Of a DNA stretch of 64,000 nucleotides, positions 1 through 11,352 are shown one piece after another. A program made the translations under genes and the position numbers. The notes under the pieces were generated by a model that was not told the origin of the DNA, did no database searches, and saw nothing but the letters and a program-made list of their open reading frames with translations. The DNA lies in the NCBI GenBank assembly GCA_003008705.1, contig PDUO01000079.1, positions 105,422-169,421 on the forward strand, written 5' to 3'. This stretch comes from Pezicula radicicola. Lineage: Eukaryota; Ascomycota; Leotiomycetes; Helotiales; Dermateaceae. How positions within the stretch are numbered: the stretch's first letter is position 1; each line of letters opens with the position of its first letter.

Positions 1-1128
1 AGCAAGGCTAACTGATGGACGAAGTCACGATTGCAATCACAGCAGTGAAACTGTGTGCATACTGTTTGAGCGACAGAGTGTTGCGCCATCACCAGAAGTT
101 TGTTGCTAGGAAAGGGAGATTGTGAATTGATTGTCTATGAAGAATCAGTTCTTATATGAAGTAAAATCCGACTTTTATGAAAGATTTCGTGTCAAATTCC
201 TTGACATGCTTGCGGCGAACTCAAAATAATCAACCTGCTTTCAGCTTGAAATCGATCACTTGAACTGTTTGCTAGTATCAATGCGTTTTTATGGTGTGTT
301 ATTGTATATAGTGCCACGCTGCTTGCAGTTACTACATACAGCTCTTGATAATATGCTTTTCACAGTACAACTAAGTCGATTTCAGTCGATATTTCTTGGA
401 ATTCTCAAACAGCAACCCGTGTTCAGCCAATTTTGGCGAACCTGCACAGCCACAAGCGTCCGCAAATGATAATTAACTGAAAATCTCGCGACACTCAATT
501 CGCCTTCTACCTGTATTTTTAAATAAATATAATTAATTAAAGTCTTAGTGCCTCATACCTTTCTAGGTATAGACCTAAAATATTAAGGCGGGCAGATGTT
601 TGCCACCCGGTCGGGAAAGTCTGCCCCCCGCCTCCGCCTAACTAAGGGGTAAAAGCCTGCGGGGATCGGGACCCACTAGTTCCTCGTAGCTACAGTGGTT
701 GTCTCTCCTCTTTCCCCGGTTATCCATGTAGGGGCAATAACAATTGTGTTTTGTACAGTTGCGACTAAATAATTGAAGGATAACCTTCGATCTTTGAAAA
801 GTCACAGGTAGATATGTCGTAATCTTACTGATTAGGCAAGCGTCTTAGCAAGATAACTCTAGAAAAAGTTTAGAAGTGTGTAAGTAGGAAGCTATACAGT
901 ATTGTACAGTAAACGCAGTCCAATGTCTTGCTGTAAAGATTTATTTTGATAGGTTTAACCTTATTCGTGATTGTGAGAACGAGTATATGCTCCGGATTTC
1001 AGCTATGTGCAAGTGCGACGTCCGTAACGTAAAGAGGTGCTGAGGTATTAAAGGCAAGAGTCCGCATAATAGGCCTTGCCTGCGTGAGCTGACTTTTATT
1101 AATATTATCCATAGCAGGAATTTAGGAA
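1..1128. other. Gene-free leading stretch
   Basis: I see no convincing gene here. Every open frame is short and without recognisable motifs. Around 586-660 there is a GC-rich patch in which GGCGGGCAGA is followed about 40 nt later by an imperfect complement, so the RNA could fold, but I cannot assign it. The flanks are moderately AT-rich. The stretch probably consists of old, mutated repeats. Confidence 0.4.
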
Positions 1129-1240
1129 TTGTATACGGACCAAGTTGTGTTCTTGACCGGCGGAACCGGCGGTTTAGGGGGCTGCCACCTAGTATTTATC
1201 CAAATATACTACATGATTTTCTACACAACGTCAAGAAACA
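1129..1240 (+). pseudogene. Relic of an NRPS-like terminal reductase (NAD-binding motif)
   Basis: The frame starting at 1129 reads VVFLTGGTGGLGG within its first 20 residues. This is the glycine-rich Rossmann motif at the start of the thioester-reductase (Male_sterility/NAD_binding_4) domain of fungal NRPS-like and aminoadipate-reductase-type enzymes. The similarity ends within about 25 residues. The following frames are interrupted, and no adenylation or carrier domain is visible on either side. I take it as a short relic. A chance match to a Rossmann motif or another short-chain dehydrogenase is possible. Confidence 0.35.
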
Positions 1241-2186
1241 GTGAACTTATAGCAGCAAGCGCCAAGTCAGAAGTAATTACGACATACTCCGCCCCATGGC
1301 GCGGACATGATGAGCGTAAATGACTTGTCGGAGCAATGCCACCCGTTCTAGCAGCACCAAGCCCATACGAATTCTGAATTTACACGTCATGTCCATTCAG
1401 TTGGCTTCGATTTCGGCTTCCTCTTGTAAACTCAGTAACTACTTTGAGTCATCCTTGGACATCGTCGCGTCGTATCCCGTCGTCTGGCCGCCATCTCCTA
1501 GCGTATGGCCTGGCGCTTGCACCGCCGCCCACGCCACCTGAGTAATGTCAGCCTCACGCCACTCCTACTCCTGGCACCATCATTGAAGCCTTCCTCACAA
1601 CCCAAGTCGACGAAGATACTATCTCAATCTTCACTTTTTATAACCCCCTCCGCCAGCTCTATTCACCAAGGAACCTAAGCCCACCAACGATCCAGGGCTA
1701 CGGAACTACGGGGTAGAATACTGAAATTCTCCTCCGCAAATCTATCTCACCCTTTAACAGAGATTATGGAATAGGAACAACTCTACGCTGGGATACAGAG
1801 GAAGATCACTTCGTGTTCGTTGCACTATATACTTTGACTAGAAGCTAAATCGATGAAATTCTTGGCTTCGGGAAATACAATGGCTGGTATCCGCACATAA
1901 AAGGGACGAATTCTACAGGACACTTCACTGTCAAACTAAAGTAGTACCCGGCTATAAACACAACGAAAAAAACCCACTGCTAGTACCTTGATCCCAACAA
2001 CGGCATTCGCGGTGAGCTTAGTTCCTCTGCAATCAATATTTCTTATACACGAACCCGGTGGTAGGGCGGCTGGGGAACGAGAAAAAACTGCCATGAATAG
2101 TGTATTTCTTCAAGGTGCAAAACAGAATGCGTCTCGCTTTGGTAGTTATAGCGACGGCATTAATCAATTCACACTTGAGGACATAA

Positions 2187-2855
2187 TGTCTGGTTTTTCG
2201 TACCTTCCACCTGAACCGCACTAATAATTCTCCAACTCTAATCGTCATCTATTGCCATAGAGAGATAAGAAACGGAACCTTCTGCATCAAGCTCGGTGTA
2301 CCTTTTCAGCCAACTCAGGAGCTTTTCACTGCTCTTAGCACCTACATTAGAGGCGATTTCCCGATCACTGTCTTCTTAGTATCCTACTTTGCTAGCAGGG
2401 TTGCGAGGTCGATGGAGTATTTACCACAAGGGTCTATGATACTTGCGTTGTCCGACATAGAACAACGCCAGAGTGATCTAGATGCTTGGGTGGATACGCT
2501 ACGAATTCACTGGCCGACAGACTCATCGTCGATAGATTTACTAATAATCTACCTCCTTAGATGTCTCCGCCATCGGCACAAACCGCTACTTGCTAGTGCT
2601 GAGGGTTCCTTCGACCCATATGAAGCACTCCTACGGAATTTCGGATGTAAAATTACTATACAAGCCGTTCAATATATCGAACACCGTTATAGTACTCCGG
2701 GTAATATCTTGAGTGTTGCAAAAAAGATAGCTTCCCTTGATTCAATCATACAGGAATATATGATTATAGCAGCTGAGGTTGAAACAGCCATGGCCATCGC
2801 AATGCACATTAGTAGTTTTAAAGGAGGTCATTTTAGTGGAATACGGAGACATTGA
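2187..2855 (+). pseudogene. Unrecognised coding remnant, 222 open codons
   Basis: This frame is open from just after a TAA at 2184 to the stop at 2853-2855, with its first ATG only at 2412. Its composition looks protein-like (mixed helices, few low-complexity runs), and it is interrupted upstream. The ATG at 2412 would give 147 residues, but codons upstream of it look equally coding, so the true N-terminus is probably lost or lies in an upstream exon. The neighbouring frame just before it (about 2130-2220) also looks coding, which suggests a frameshift or an unrecognised intron near 2200. I do not recognise the family. It may belong with the reductase relic at 1129 as parts of one dead gene. 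Confidence 0.35.
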
Positions 2856-2859
2856 ATCC

Positions 2860-4740
2860 TTTTGTATGCCTTCAATCTTGTAAGGGGGAATAGCCACTGC
2901 TCACGATGTAAGCCAGACGTCCCCCCAGAGGCCACATCCCTGCCTCAGCCCTCCATTTCATTCCGCTGCATCCCGGTATATGGACAAATACTATGGATTC
3001 ATTATATCGCGCGCGACGGAGAAGTGTTGGATCTAGGATCGGAAGTTCTGTATGGGTCGATGTGGGTGTAAATGGTGGTAATTTGTGACATGCGATTGCT
3101 TGCTACTTGCGAGCCAGGTGCGGTCAGGAGAGGTTGCAAAGCTAGGGACGTGCTGTTGTAATTGATATGAAGTCCTGTTCTTGGATAAGACTTTGAACCA
3201 TAGGAAAGAAGAAATATAGGAAAGATTTAGTAGCTGGCCAAGTGCGCAGAGCCACGAATGGCGAGAAAGGACGAATGGTAATACTTGAGCCAAGTAGGTA
3301 TTCTAAGTTTGACAGAAACCAGTTAGTTAGAAGAGAGTTAATGGAGAGAATACCCGGAGTGTCATCCTATTGTGATCGCATTGTAGTTGATTTCGAGAGA
3401 CAGTGCACGGACCCTCTCCGATCGTGCAACTTGTCCTCTAATCTGGCAAAGAGCCTCAATTGACAAATGGGTTTACTGCATGGACAGCACCTGCCAGCAT
3501 CTCCCAGCGTCTGCCAGTTCAAATCCCTCGACAACCTCCTCGACAACCTCCTCGACACCCTCCTCGAACCTCCCCTAGTAGAGCCATTGACGACGATGAC
3601 CAGCCCTTTTTCCACGAAGTCGAATCATACGAGGATAGACAATGGGAACCTTTCGAGGATGACCTTCCTAGTCAACAATAAACACAACTGCAGGAGGCAG
3701 GAAAGCTTGGTTTTTGTCAGCTTCGTGACTGGGCGAAGGGAGGACATATGACGAACGCGCAGTGATGACCTTTCCCCTGCTGCTGGACGAGAACAGAACA
3801 AACGCAGAGTGATGACCTTTACCCGCGAGGTTACGAGGCTATCAATAATTGGCTCACAATCACTGTCGGCTACAATGGCTAATAGTAAGCTTTTAACTAA
3901 AAGGTTTTTGAGACTTAAGTCTAGTTTTGCCTTAGGCAAACATGACTTGAAAATATATTTGCCTTGCGGAGGCTTGAATTTCAAAGACTATAATAATTAT
4001 TATTATGTGTCGCCGGAATGAATGTAGACAATGGGAAAGTAGTATACAACTTATAATTATTCTAATTATTATTCTAAAGAGTTAACTAATTAAATTAAAC
4101 TCTAGCTTTATTGTTCAACTCTTTATTTTTAAATGCAACAGGTAGTTGTAAAGATATTTAATTATTTAGAAAGGAGGATAATTTTAGGGGGGTCTCTCAG
4201 GGCAAAGTGTAACGGTTCTGACGACGTGCCATTTCCCAGGGCGGCTGGGCGCGGCCTCTGATCGGCCCAACGTGTTGCTGGCGCGCTTACATAATACACA
4301 CGTAATATGGGAAATCGACGTTCCAACAGTCATGTTTATTAAAAGTAAAACACTTAAATTACAATAAAGAATATACGATAAAGTGAAGTTAAACCAAATA
4401 AATAAAGAGTAGAAAAACTACTGATTATCTCTTTGTGTACCTACATATTGCGTTACTGTAAGGTTAGAAACTTCTTGAAGTAGAGTTGAAAGAAAAAGCA
4501 AGCTCGTCGTCTACTTAAAACATAATTTCTTTGTGAGACTTTTGAAAGGGGGGAGGGGGAGAAGATTCTATAACACCACTTTACACCCCCAAACATAGCA
4601 TAAAAAGGTATCCTAATTTCCCCCCTACTAGGAAAAACAAGTGGGATCTAATCAATCAATCAATCGGTCGATCAATCAAGCAGCCAGCCAGCTTACTCGC
4701 TGTTTAAACGCCAACACCAACAAACGCAGCAAGTAAGATC
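2860..4740. other. Intergenic/decayed sequence with short repeats
   Basis: No gene is supported. At about 3527-3575 a CTCGACAACC-like decamer is tandemly repeated. At about 3755-3825 a short stretch containing GTGATGACCTTT occurs twice. 4020-4160 is strongly AT-rich. Just before the gene at 4741 (4640-4690) there are ATCAATCA and CAGC tetranucleotide runs, likely part of its leader or promoter. Confidence 0.4.
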
Positions 4741-5617
4741 ATGCCGAATAATGGGAATTTACCTCTACCTTCACCTCCAAGTCAAAATCTAACGTCAACT
4801 TCAACATTGGGAAATGGAAATGGAAATGGAAAAGAAAAGGCTATCCCAAATCCAAGTTCAACTCCAACTCCAACTCCAACTGTATGTAGCCTCCTCTATT
4901 ACTACTACGGTCTTTTGTCCTCCTTTTGTCCTCTCTTTTATCCTTACTATACATGCACCGAAAAGCTAACAAAGTCTCTAAAGTTTGAGTTTACTAATTA
5001 CGAACTCCCTCGAAACCTATCTACATCACCAGAAGAACAGAAGGTAATGTTTTATCCCACTTCCTACTTCCCACTTTCCACTTTCCCTCTACCCTATTCT
5101 ATTTCTCTCTCTTCTATTCTCTATTCTCTTCCACAAGATCCCCGCTCTCTTCTTTTCTCTACTTTCTTATTTGCGAAAATAATAGATAGGGGCAGAAAAG
5201 AAAAAAACAGAAAAACAGAAAAAGGGCTAATAGATAAACCTCCTAGGAGTTTCAGGAACAGTTACTACAAAGTAGTCTTGTGTGGAAACAAGAAGGATAT
5301 TCAGCTTTGGAGATTGAACAGAATCTTTCGATTCGACAGTTGGTATGTTTGGTGATTTCATTATGTGTTAACTATCAACAATCCAAACCACCTCGCTAAC
5401 CCACCAATTTTCTTTTTAAAAAATACAGCAATTAACAATCTTCAATATGCAAGTAACAACAACTCACCTAACCTACCACCTTTCACAAACCCAATCCGAA
5501 CTCACAAGGACCCAAACATCGCTCGAAAAAGCACATTCCGAAATTACTCTTCTTACTCAGGAACTGTGCCAAGTCAAAAATGCTCTGAGGGTTTCGAATG
5601 AAAGATCGGAATCGTGA
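4741..5617 (+). CDS. Small coiled-coil protein, 161 aa, four exons
   Basis: Proposed join: 4741-4881, 4984-5043, 5247-5342, 5429-5617. Donors are GTATGT, GTAATG and GTATGT; all junctions are phase 0, and the last intron has a CTAAC branch site and a TACAG acceptor. The spliced product begins with a Ser/Thr/Pro/Asn-rich low-complexity segment (residues 1-47). It continues as a helical, Glu/Gln/Leu-rich region across exons 2-4 (from EEQK, through EFQEQLLQ, to LLTQELCQVKNAL), which should form a coiled coil. No catalytic motif or signal peptide is visible, so the function is unknown. The first acceptor could instead be at 4974, and that of exon 3 at 5255; both keep the frame. Single-frame readings of this locus are poor, and the joined product reads much better, which is the main reason to believe the model. 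Confidence 0.6.
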
Positions 5618-6359
5618 TTGGAATGTGGGGAATAGGAGGAGGTTGGAGAGGAGGAAGGAAGGATTAAGGGGGTAGGGTCCGGAGGGATGGAGAGAAAAGA
5701 GGGAGGTGGATACTTGATCAGTTTGATGGCATGATTCCAAGATCATTGATTCATTATGTGGAAGGAATTGATGTGAGGATAATTGGGGAATTTGATCTTA
5801 AGTATTATTGTGGATTTAATGTGAGGACTGTCGTACAATTGATCCTCAGAATCACAACAAATTGATTTTCAGAATCGTCGTGAATCGATCTGAGAATCGC
5901 GAATTAATCTAAGAATCGTAGGCCTAATCATTCCTGCGCCTAGGATGGTAACCGATGCGCCAAATACTTGGACTCCGGGCCGCGCCGCGCTACTAGCCTA
6001 ATCAGGACTAGTCTTTGTACCTAGACGAGTATCCCGACCCTCGTATATTGGCCATGTAGGCAAGGATTCGACACTCTGCTCATCTATACTCGCTTCACGC
6101 GTGTCAGAGGCAAATGCAGGAAGTTTATTAGCTAGAATTGCTCTGTTTGATCGATACTTTATTGCACGTCCCTATGGCCCAAGCGTTGGCCAATATACGA
6201 TGGTCGGGATATTAAGACTACTACTCAGCCTAGTTATTAGGAATCAACTACGAATTACACCACCACAGAGAACCCAAAGAAGATATCAATATATTAATAA
6301 AGTAAACCGACAATGACCAACAAAACAAACCTAGCCCAACTACAATTTCTAATGGCTAC
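5618..6359. other. Intergenic, no feature seen
   Basis: This lies between the ends of the small coiled-coil gene and the membrane-protein gene on the opposite strand (convergent). It contains several degenerate copies of an AATCG..AGAATCG-type phrase at about 5830-5920. I see no gene or RNA here. Confidence 0.4.
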
Positions 6360-8300
6360 CTACCGATTACCACCACCTACCCCTTTCCCGGGAAAACAAA
6401 CCGCAAAATCCTCATCACTCGGTCCCCCCTGAATTCCTTGTCCTCCCTGAATTCCTTGTCCCCCCTCCCCACCACGACCGCCACCTCCAACTGCAGCTAC
6501 CTTCTTCTTCCACTCCAAAACCACATTGTTTTTACAAGCACTCATTTCCCATTGCCAAATAATCCTCTCCAACTCATCAACAAGATGTTCCAAAACAAAC
6601 GTACCACTGCCTGTTTGTTCACCTAGCTCCACCGCCGCCTCACTACCCTCGAGATAGTCCCTAAAATCGGTCCAGACATTTTGCTGATCGACTAAGATGT
6701 CTTTAGCCTTTTCCAACTCGCCCACCACGGTCGCAAATACGGTCTTAGCTTCCACCACATCACCTACCTGCTTTGGCTTCTTGGGATACTCCAGCGCTGT
6801 TGTCCAGCGCTGCCACCACCATAAGCGCTCGTGTTCTTGTTCTGCATTAGCGCAGGCCTTGGTGTATGAATTTTCCAGGGTGGCCTCGACGTCCATGAGT
6901 GTAGTTTGCAGGTTAGCGAGCATGGTATCCGATTGGATGGAGAGCTTGAGGACCTGCTCAGTCTGGGTCAGGAGCTTGGTGGTCCGTTCGCTGATTCGCG
7001 TGGCTAGCTCGAGGAACAGTTTCCGAGTCAACGGATCCATGACTCCAAACTTGCCCTGTTTCCTGAGGGCGTGGGAAGAGTCGCGACGCAAAGCCTCCTT
7101 GAAGAGACCTAAGACGGAAATAATGGAAGAATACGTATGGATGATCTGATAGCCGTAGCTGATCAATTCATTTGCCTCTCGGTCCAGCAAGCCTGTCGCC
7201 GTCGAAATCTTGGGCAGAAGCTGGTCGACCTCGGGACCTCGGTGGATTGAATATCGCCACTTCCCACCAATTGACCCAATATCAAGACGTGCCGAGCGGA
7301 TTTCTCGCGCGTGGTCGCTGAGTTGTGCGCTGAGGGCGAGCGTAGGTTCCCAGGATGAATACATGTCAACGCGTTTGAGGAAGCTGGTGATGCTTTGTGC
7401 GGAGCGGACGGTACTCACAGCGGACTCGATTGGTAATGTTACCATGGACTGGCAGAGACCCACGCCGTGCGCGACTTCGAACTGGGCGAGGCTGGGGTTT
7501 ATACAGACGCGGCGTGCGATATGGGTGTTGACGGCGTAGGGCACCATGGGGAAGTACATTGCCCAGGGCAGCAGAAGGTAGGCCAGGAGAAGGTATGGGA
7601 GGTACTGTTTAGACAAGTAGAGGATTACCGACGCGAAGAAGTTGAGCATAGAAAAGACAGGTTGGAGAAACCATTGGAGAAGGAGGACAAATCGTTGTAT
7701 CAGAGGAGACATGGTATGCTCAAGGCGTTCGGAGCTTCTCCAGACGTCTGCTGCCCAGAGTGTTGTAGTAGTACTGACTTGGCGCAGGAGATTCAGCATC
7801 CCTTGTTTTGTGTGTGTCCATCGAATATGGACGCGATCGCCCTGCACTGCCAATTCACCATGTAGCCTTGTATACCATCTCGGTCTCGGCGGTGCAGGTA
7901 AAAGCTGCGGAGGCTCAGCATCTTCAGGAAAGGCATCCGGCAATGAAGCCCGCCGCGGCTCAATCTGCTGCTGTGGCTCCGGGATTCCTGTCGTCGGGGC
8001 AGAATTCTGGCGGACCTGTCGTCGAGGTGGAAGCTTGAGAAACTTCTCAAAATCTGCAGCGGACAATTCGAAGGGAGGGGGATTGAGTTCTGCCAATGCA
8101 CGCCGTCGACGCTTACAATCGGCACATGGGCAGCCTGGCACGAAGGCGTTGTCGTTGTGGTGGACCTTGGGGATTGTGCTGCCAGGGGAGCGGGAGGCGA
8201 GGACGAGCCATTCGTCTGGTCGGCGCTCTCTCAATTGGGCCATGTATGCAGCTCTCTGGATAAAGATGTGCTCTTCGACAGTAGTCCTTGGGGCAGACAT
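6360..8300 (-). CDS. Membrane protein of unknown function, 646 aa
   Basis: This is a single-exon gene. The open frame extends 69 codons further upstream, but that part is low-complexity leader (HIHPIHPIH). The ATG at 8300 begins a well-behaved protein, so I chose it. From the N-terminus there is a basic/charged region with a Cys cluster CPCADC (residues 57-62) followed by Arg/Lys, then a Pro-rich linker (100-145). Two strongly hydrophobic segments lie at about 203-229 and 233-253. A long, mostly helical region with coiled-coil potential follows (about 300-600), and the tail is Gly-rich with repeated GIQGGQ units. This suggests a double-spanning protein with a large helical domain on one side of the membrane. 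I recognise no family. It shares a 0.7-kb promoter region with the divergent gene starting at 8997. Confidence 0.75.
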   Translation of the reverse strand: MSAPRTTVEEHIFIQRAAYMAQLRERRPDEWLVLASRSPGSTIPKVHHNDNAFVPGCPCADCKRRRRALAELNPPPFELSAADFEKFLKLPPRRQVRQNSAPTTGIPEPQQQIEPRRASLPDAFPEDAEPPQLLPAPPRPRWYTRLHGELAVQGDRVHIRWTHTKQGMLNLLRQVSTTTTLWAADVWRSSERLEHTMSPLIQRFVLLLQWFLQPVFSMLNFFASVILYLSKQYLPYLLLAYLLLPWAMYFPMVPYAVNTHIARRVCINPSLAQFEVAHGVGLCQSMVTLPIESAVSTVRSAQSITSFLKRVDMYSSWEPTLALSAQLSDHAREIRSARLDIGSIGGKWRYSIHRGPEVDQLLPKISTATGLLDREANELISYGYQIIHTYSSIISVLGLFKEALRRDSSHALRKQGKFGVMDPLTRKLFLELATRISERTTKLLTQTEQVLKLSIQSDTMLANLQTTLMDVEATLENSYTKACANAEQEHERLWWWQRWTTALEYPKKPKQVGDVVEAKTVFATVVGELEKAKDILVDQQNVWTDFRDYLEGSEAAVELGEQTGSGTFVLEHLVDELERIIWQWEMSACKNNVVLEWKKKVAAVGGGGRGGEGGQGIQGGQGIQGGPSDEDFAVCFPGKGVGGGNR

Positions 8301-8996
8301 ATTGGACGGGGTTGGGCAATGGATGGGATGGATGGGATGGATGTGTGCTGTGTGTTTTATTTGTACTTGTACGGCGCGAAAAGACAGCGAGGAGTGAGGA
8401 GGGCATCGCAGTCGGGTGTCTGCATTCAGCATGCTGGATTTTGAATTGTTAATGAATATTAACATAGCTACTGCTTTGTTCTCTCTCTCTTTCTTTCTCT
8501 CTCTCAATTGATATGGTTAATAAAGAATGTGTCCGTCCTTGTCCGACGCTTTACTTGGCCGGAACCGCAAACAAAGAGAAGGGTTAGGGTTTATACCCAG
8601 AATGCCAAAAACGGCATGATACTACTGTACGGTCATCATTTACGGACGTATCTCGCCACAGCAGCAAACAAGGAGGGAGATGTACAGCGGTCGGGGGATT
8701 TCACTGTGGCAGCAACACACAAAGCCAGAGATGCACAGCCGGGGGGATTTCACTGTGGCAGCAGCACACAAAGCCGGAGATGCACAGCAGCACGGCGCGA
8801 CAAACAAGGAGGAAGATGCGCCCAAAGATGGAGATGCGTCTCTTTCTCCCTTTTCCTTCCTCTGATATATTGTTGAAGGCTTCCTTCCTTCCTTACCTTC
8901 TTACCAACAAACTTGATTCAGAATCACCGTACTTCGTACATACATACATACACCTTGCGTATCTTTCTTCGTTGGAATCAACAGCTTACCGCGAAC
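8301..8996. promoter_or_regulatory. Divergent promoter region containing a 49-bp tandem repeat
   Basis: The genes on either side start at 8300 (minus) and 8997 (plus), so this interval must hold both promoters. It contains CT-rich tracts (about 8481-8507 and 8880-8900) typical of fungal promoters, GGATGGGATG repeats near 8320, and a 49-bp direct repeat (8693-8741 and 8742-8790, a few mismatches). A third, partial copy lies on each side. No TATA box or defined factor site could be assigned. Confidence 0.5.
8693..8790. repeat. 49-bp tandem duplication, two near-identical copies
   Basis: The phrase GGGGATTTCACTGTGGCAGC recurs 49 bp later, followed in both copies by the same ACACAAAGCC.GAGATGCACAGC sequence with only a few differences. 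Looser versions (GCAGCAAACAAGGAGG at 8660, ACAAACAAGGAGGAAG at 8800) flank it, suggesting an older array. Confidence 0.8.
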
Positions 8997-10625
8997 ATGT
9001 CGGACCAGGATAAATCATCCCAACAACCAGTTTGCATTCACTGCGAAAATGCAGCGCGTAAGCTCTCTACCCACGAAGTACGTCTTTTCTCTCTCTCTCT
9101 CTCTCTCTCTCTTCGCCTGCAATTTACATGCCAAATCTCACTTGCTCCGCCCTAGTTAATATTCTCCCAACACACCGCGCGCACCTTCATACCGCACTGC
9201 CGTCTCAACTGGAAAATCGGCAGCCCTACAGCCGACGAACTACTCAATATTTTCCTTGACAACCACAACATCAACACTATGACCGAGCTTACAAAGAGCC
9301 CAGTACTTTCTACCCAACTGATGGATACACTTGGAATCACAAAGGAAAAGATGCAGTGGTGCGAATTGATCCCAAAGACAAAGAAGACGAAGATACGCGA
9401 TACGGAGAAGATTGACGTACTGCGAGACCGGATCTTGAGCAAGGTGAGGGCTGTTCTCAAGACGAGGGGTAAGGTAAGGGATGATGATGATGATGATGTT
9501 GATGTTGATGTTGATGATGACGGACATGTGCAAGCTGAGGAACATGTGAAGCTTAGAGACCTTCAACTCAAGGAATTTGAGGAACTTCCACAATCTTCCA
9601 TACAGCCAAAAATGACAGCCAGAGCATCACCATTGCCCACATCTCAAATATCACGCACTCTCTCGTTAACCTTAGCCCCAATCTCGCCATTCTCTCCCTT
9701 GAAAACATCTCCGCGTCCATCTTCCCCGGCGACGACACTACTTGCTTCACCAACATCTCAAGCCTCGGCAGCAGCAACAGCTAATACAACAACAACTGAT
9801 CCCCCTCAGACCCTGAATGCAATCACAACAACAGCAAATCAGACAGCCGAATACAAATCTGTAGTCAACCATTTCAAACGCAGGCAGGACAATTCTCAAA
9901 ACACAAGCCCTTGGTCTCAATTCTCCTCTCAGCCCCTTCCATTTCCACTCGGTGTTCCTCTAGATCTTCTGCAGTATGCTGATCTGCCTTCTGCACGAGA
10001 GCGACGGGAGAAAAGTGTTGCACAAGAACACGGGAGGCTTGCTACACAAGACCAACGGGAGACGATTGCTTCTTCGCCGTTGACTTTGGCTTCCTCTTCT
10101 CTCCCCTGTTCTGCCTCGAGTTCAACTCCAGGTTCCTCTTCCTTTTCAACTCCACTTGTTATTGACGAATCGTCACTCGCTGATTCCGATACACCATTAC
10201 CTTCACCCGGCAGTACAATCAGCGATTCTGACAGTTTACAGCCAAGACAAGGACCAAGATCAACAGCACTAGCACAGCAAGTACATCTGCAACCTCCGCC
10301 GCCACATACCCAGCATTCATACCAGCAGTACCCATCACAATCTACTCATAATCTACCCTTAGCTTCAATCGCGACTACAACGCTGCCAATCCAAACCCGT
10401 ACTGTGAAACAGCAACACAAAGCCGCAATAAAATCCGTGATTGATACAATGTACAAGAAGCGAGAAGAGAGGATGAAAAGATTGGGTATTGAAGCAACCA
10501 ACGAAAGGGTTCAAGAAGGCGAGCTGTTGAAGATGAAGATCAATCTTGCGCTTGAGAAGGGCTTTGATATTCTTGAGGGCTTAGAGGCTATTGCTGAAGT
10601 TATGGGTGCGGAAGAGGAGGAGTAG
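8997..10625 (+). CDS. Ser/Thr/Pro-rich protein with poly-Asp tract, 516 aa, two exons
   Basis: Proposed join 8997-9077, 9156-10625. The donor GTACGT at 9078 and acceptor CCTAG at 9155 are both phase 0. The intron contains a (CT)n microsatellite. Exon 1 encodes 27 residues with a CIHC pair (residues 13-16), and exon 2 continues in frame for 41 codons before the first internal Met. The protein has a small conserved-looking N-terminal domain (to about 110), then an acidic run (DDDDDDVDVDVDDD) encoded by GAT/GTT repeats. A long Ser/Thr/Pro/Gln-rich disordered centre follows, and a helical, charged C-terminus (about the last 75 residues: KREERMKRLG onward). This architecture suits a nuclear or regulatory protein, but I recognise no DNA-binding domain. 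An alternative donor (GTAAGC, 9060) does not fit the frame. Confidence 0.65.
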
Positions 10626-11352
10626 GAAGATAAGGGAATAATGCTCTGCTGGAATCAGACGCCAGTGGTTACACCTATTCAGGTTGTGCAATGTCGTGTT
10701 CCTATGTTCTGTACGAAGTAGCATGTCAAAAGTGCTTAGTAATACTGTACATCTTGTAGAACTCACTTGGGTACGTGGTGACACTCCGCTGGCCCTCCGG
10801 GGGCCACTGCCGTGGAGGCTGAGAAGTATTCTATTCCAAGCACTTTTCTTTGTTCTCGGCCGGCAAGGAGTTTGACTCGGACAAACTAAAGCATGAAGAG
10901 GGAAGGGAAGGGAAGGGAAGGGAAGGGAAAGTGAGCGCTTTGAACAGACAAGACGCGTTTAATAAATTGTCTTCAGCAGCCAGATAGTGTCAGTAAATTC
11001 CAAAAATGCTTGTAATGACAACTCTAGTCAAGTCGCAAACCCTCAACAATGATAATAGTGAGTTAGTAGGTTGAAGCTAAGGTATTTAAATCACATAAAT
11101 CACAGAAATGAAAGCAGGAAGGGTATACACATTCAATAATTAGAGGTCCTTTTCTTACGGGTGTTATATCTATCAATTCCATTTATATCCATTCTATTTT
11201 TGTTGCTAACCTTTGAATTTCTATCTATTATATTTCTATCCGTTCCTTTTCCGTCCGTTCTAGCCCATCTATTCCATCTCTATCCAGTCCATGTCCATCT
11301 ATCCCCAGTATTCCAACATCCCGGCATTCTATCTTCATTATAACCCCCATCT
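10626..11352. other. Convergent intergenic region with (GGAAG)n at 10900-10929
   Basis: This is the 3' region shared by the plus-strand gene ending at 10625 and the minus-strand gene ending at 11353. It carries a (GGAAG)6-like pentanucleotide microsatellite and a pyrimidine-rich low-complexity stretch (about 11160-11350, TCCATTCTATC-like units). No gene is seen. Confidence 0.5.

Noticed and set aside
586..700. Structured RNA or tRNA-like element in the GC-rich patch
   Set aside because: Only one imperfect stem is visible; there are no tRNA arms, conserved boxes or known RNA motifs.
7642..8397. 251-codon plus-strand ORF
   Set aside because: It is fully antisense to the 646-aa membrane-protein gene, whose composition is far more protein-like.
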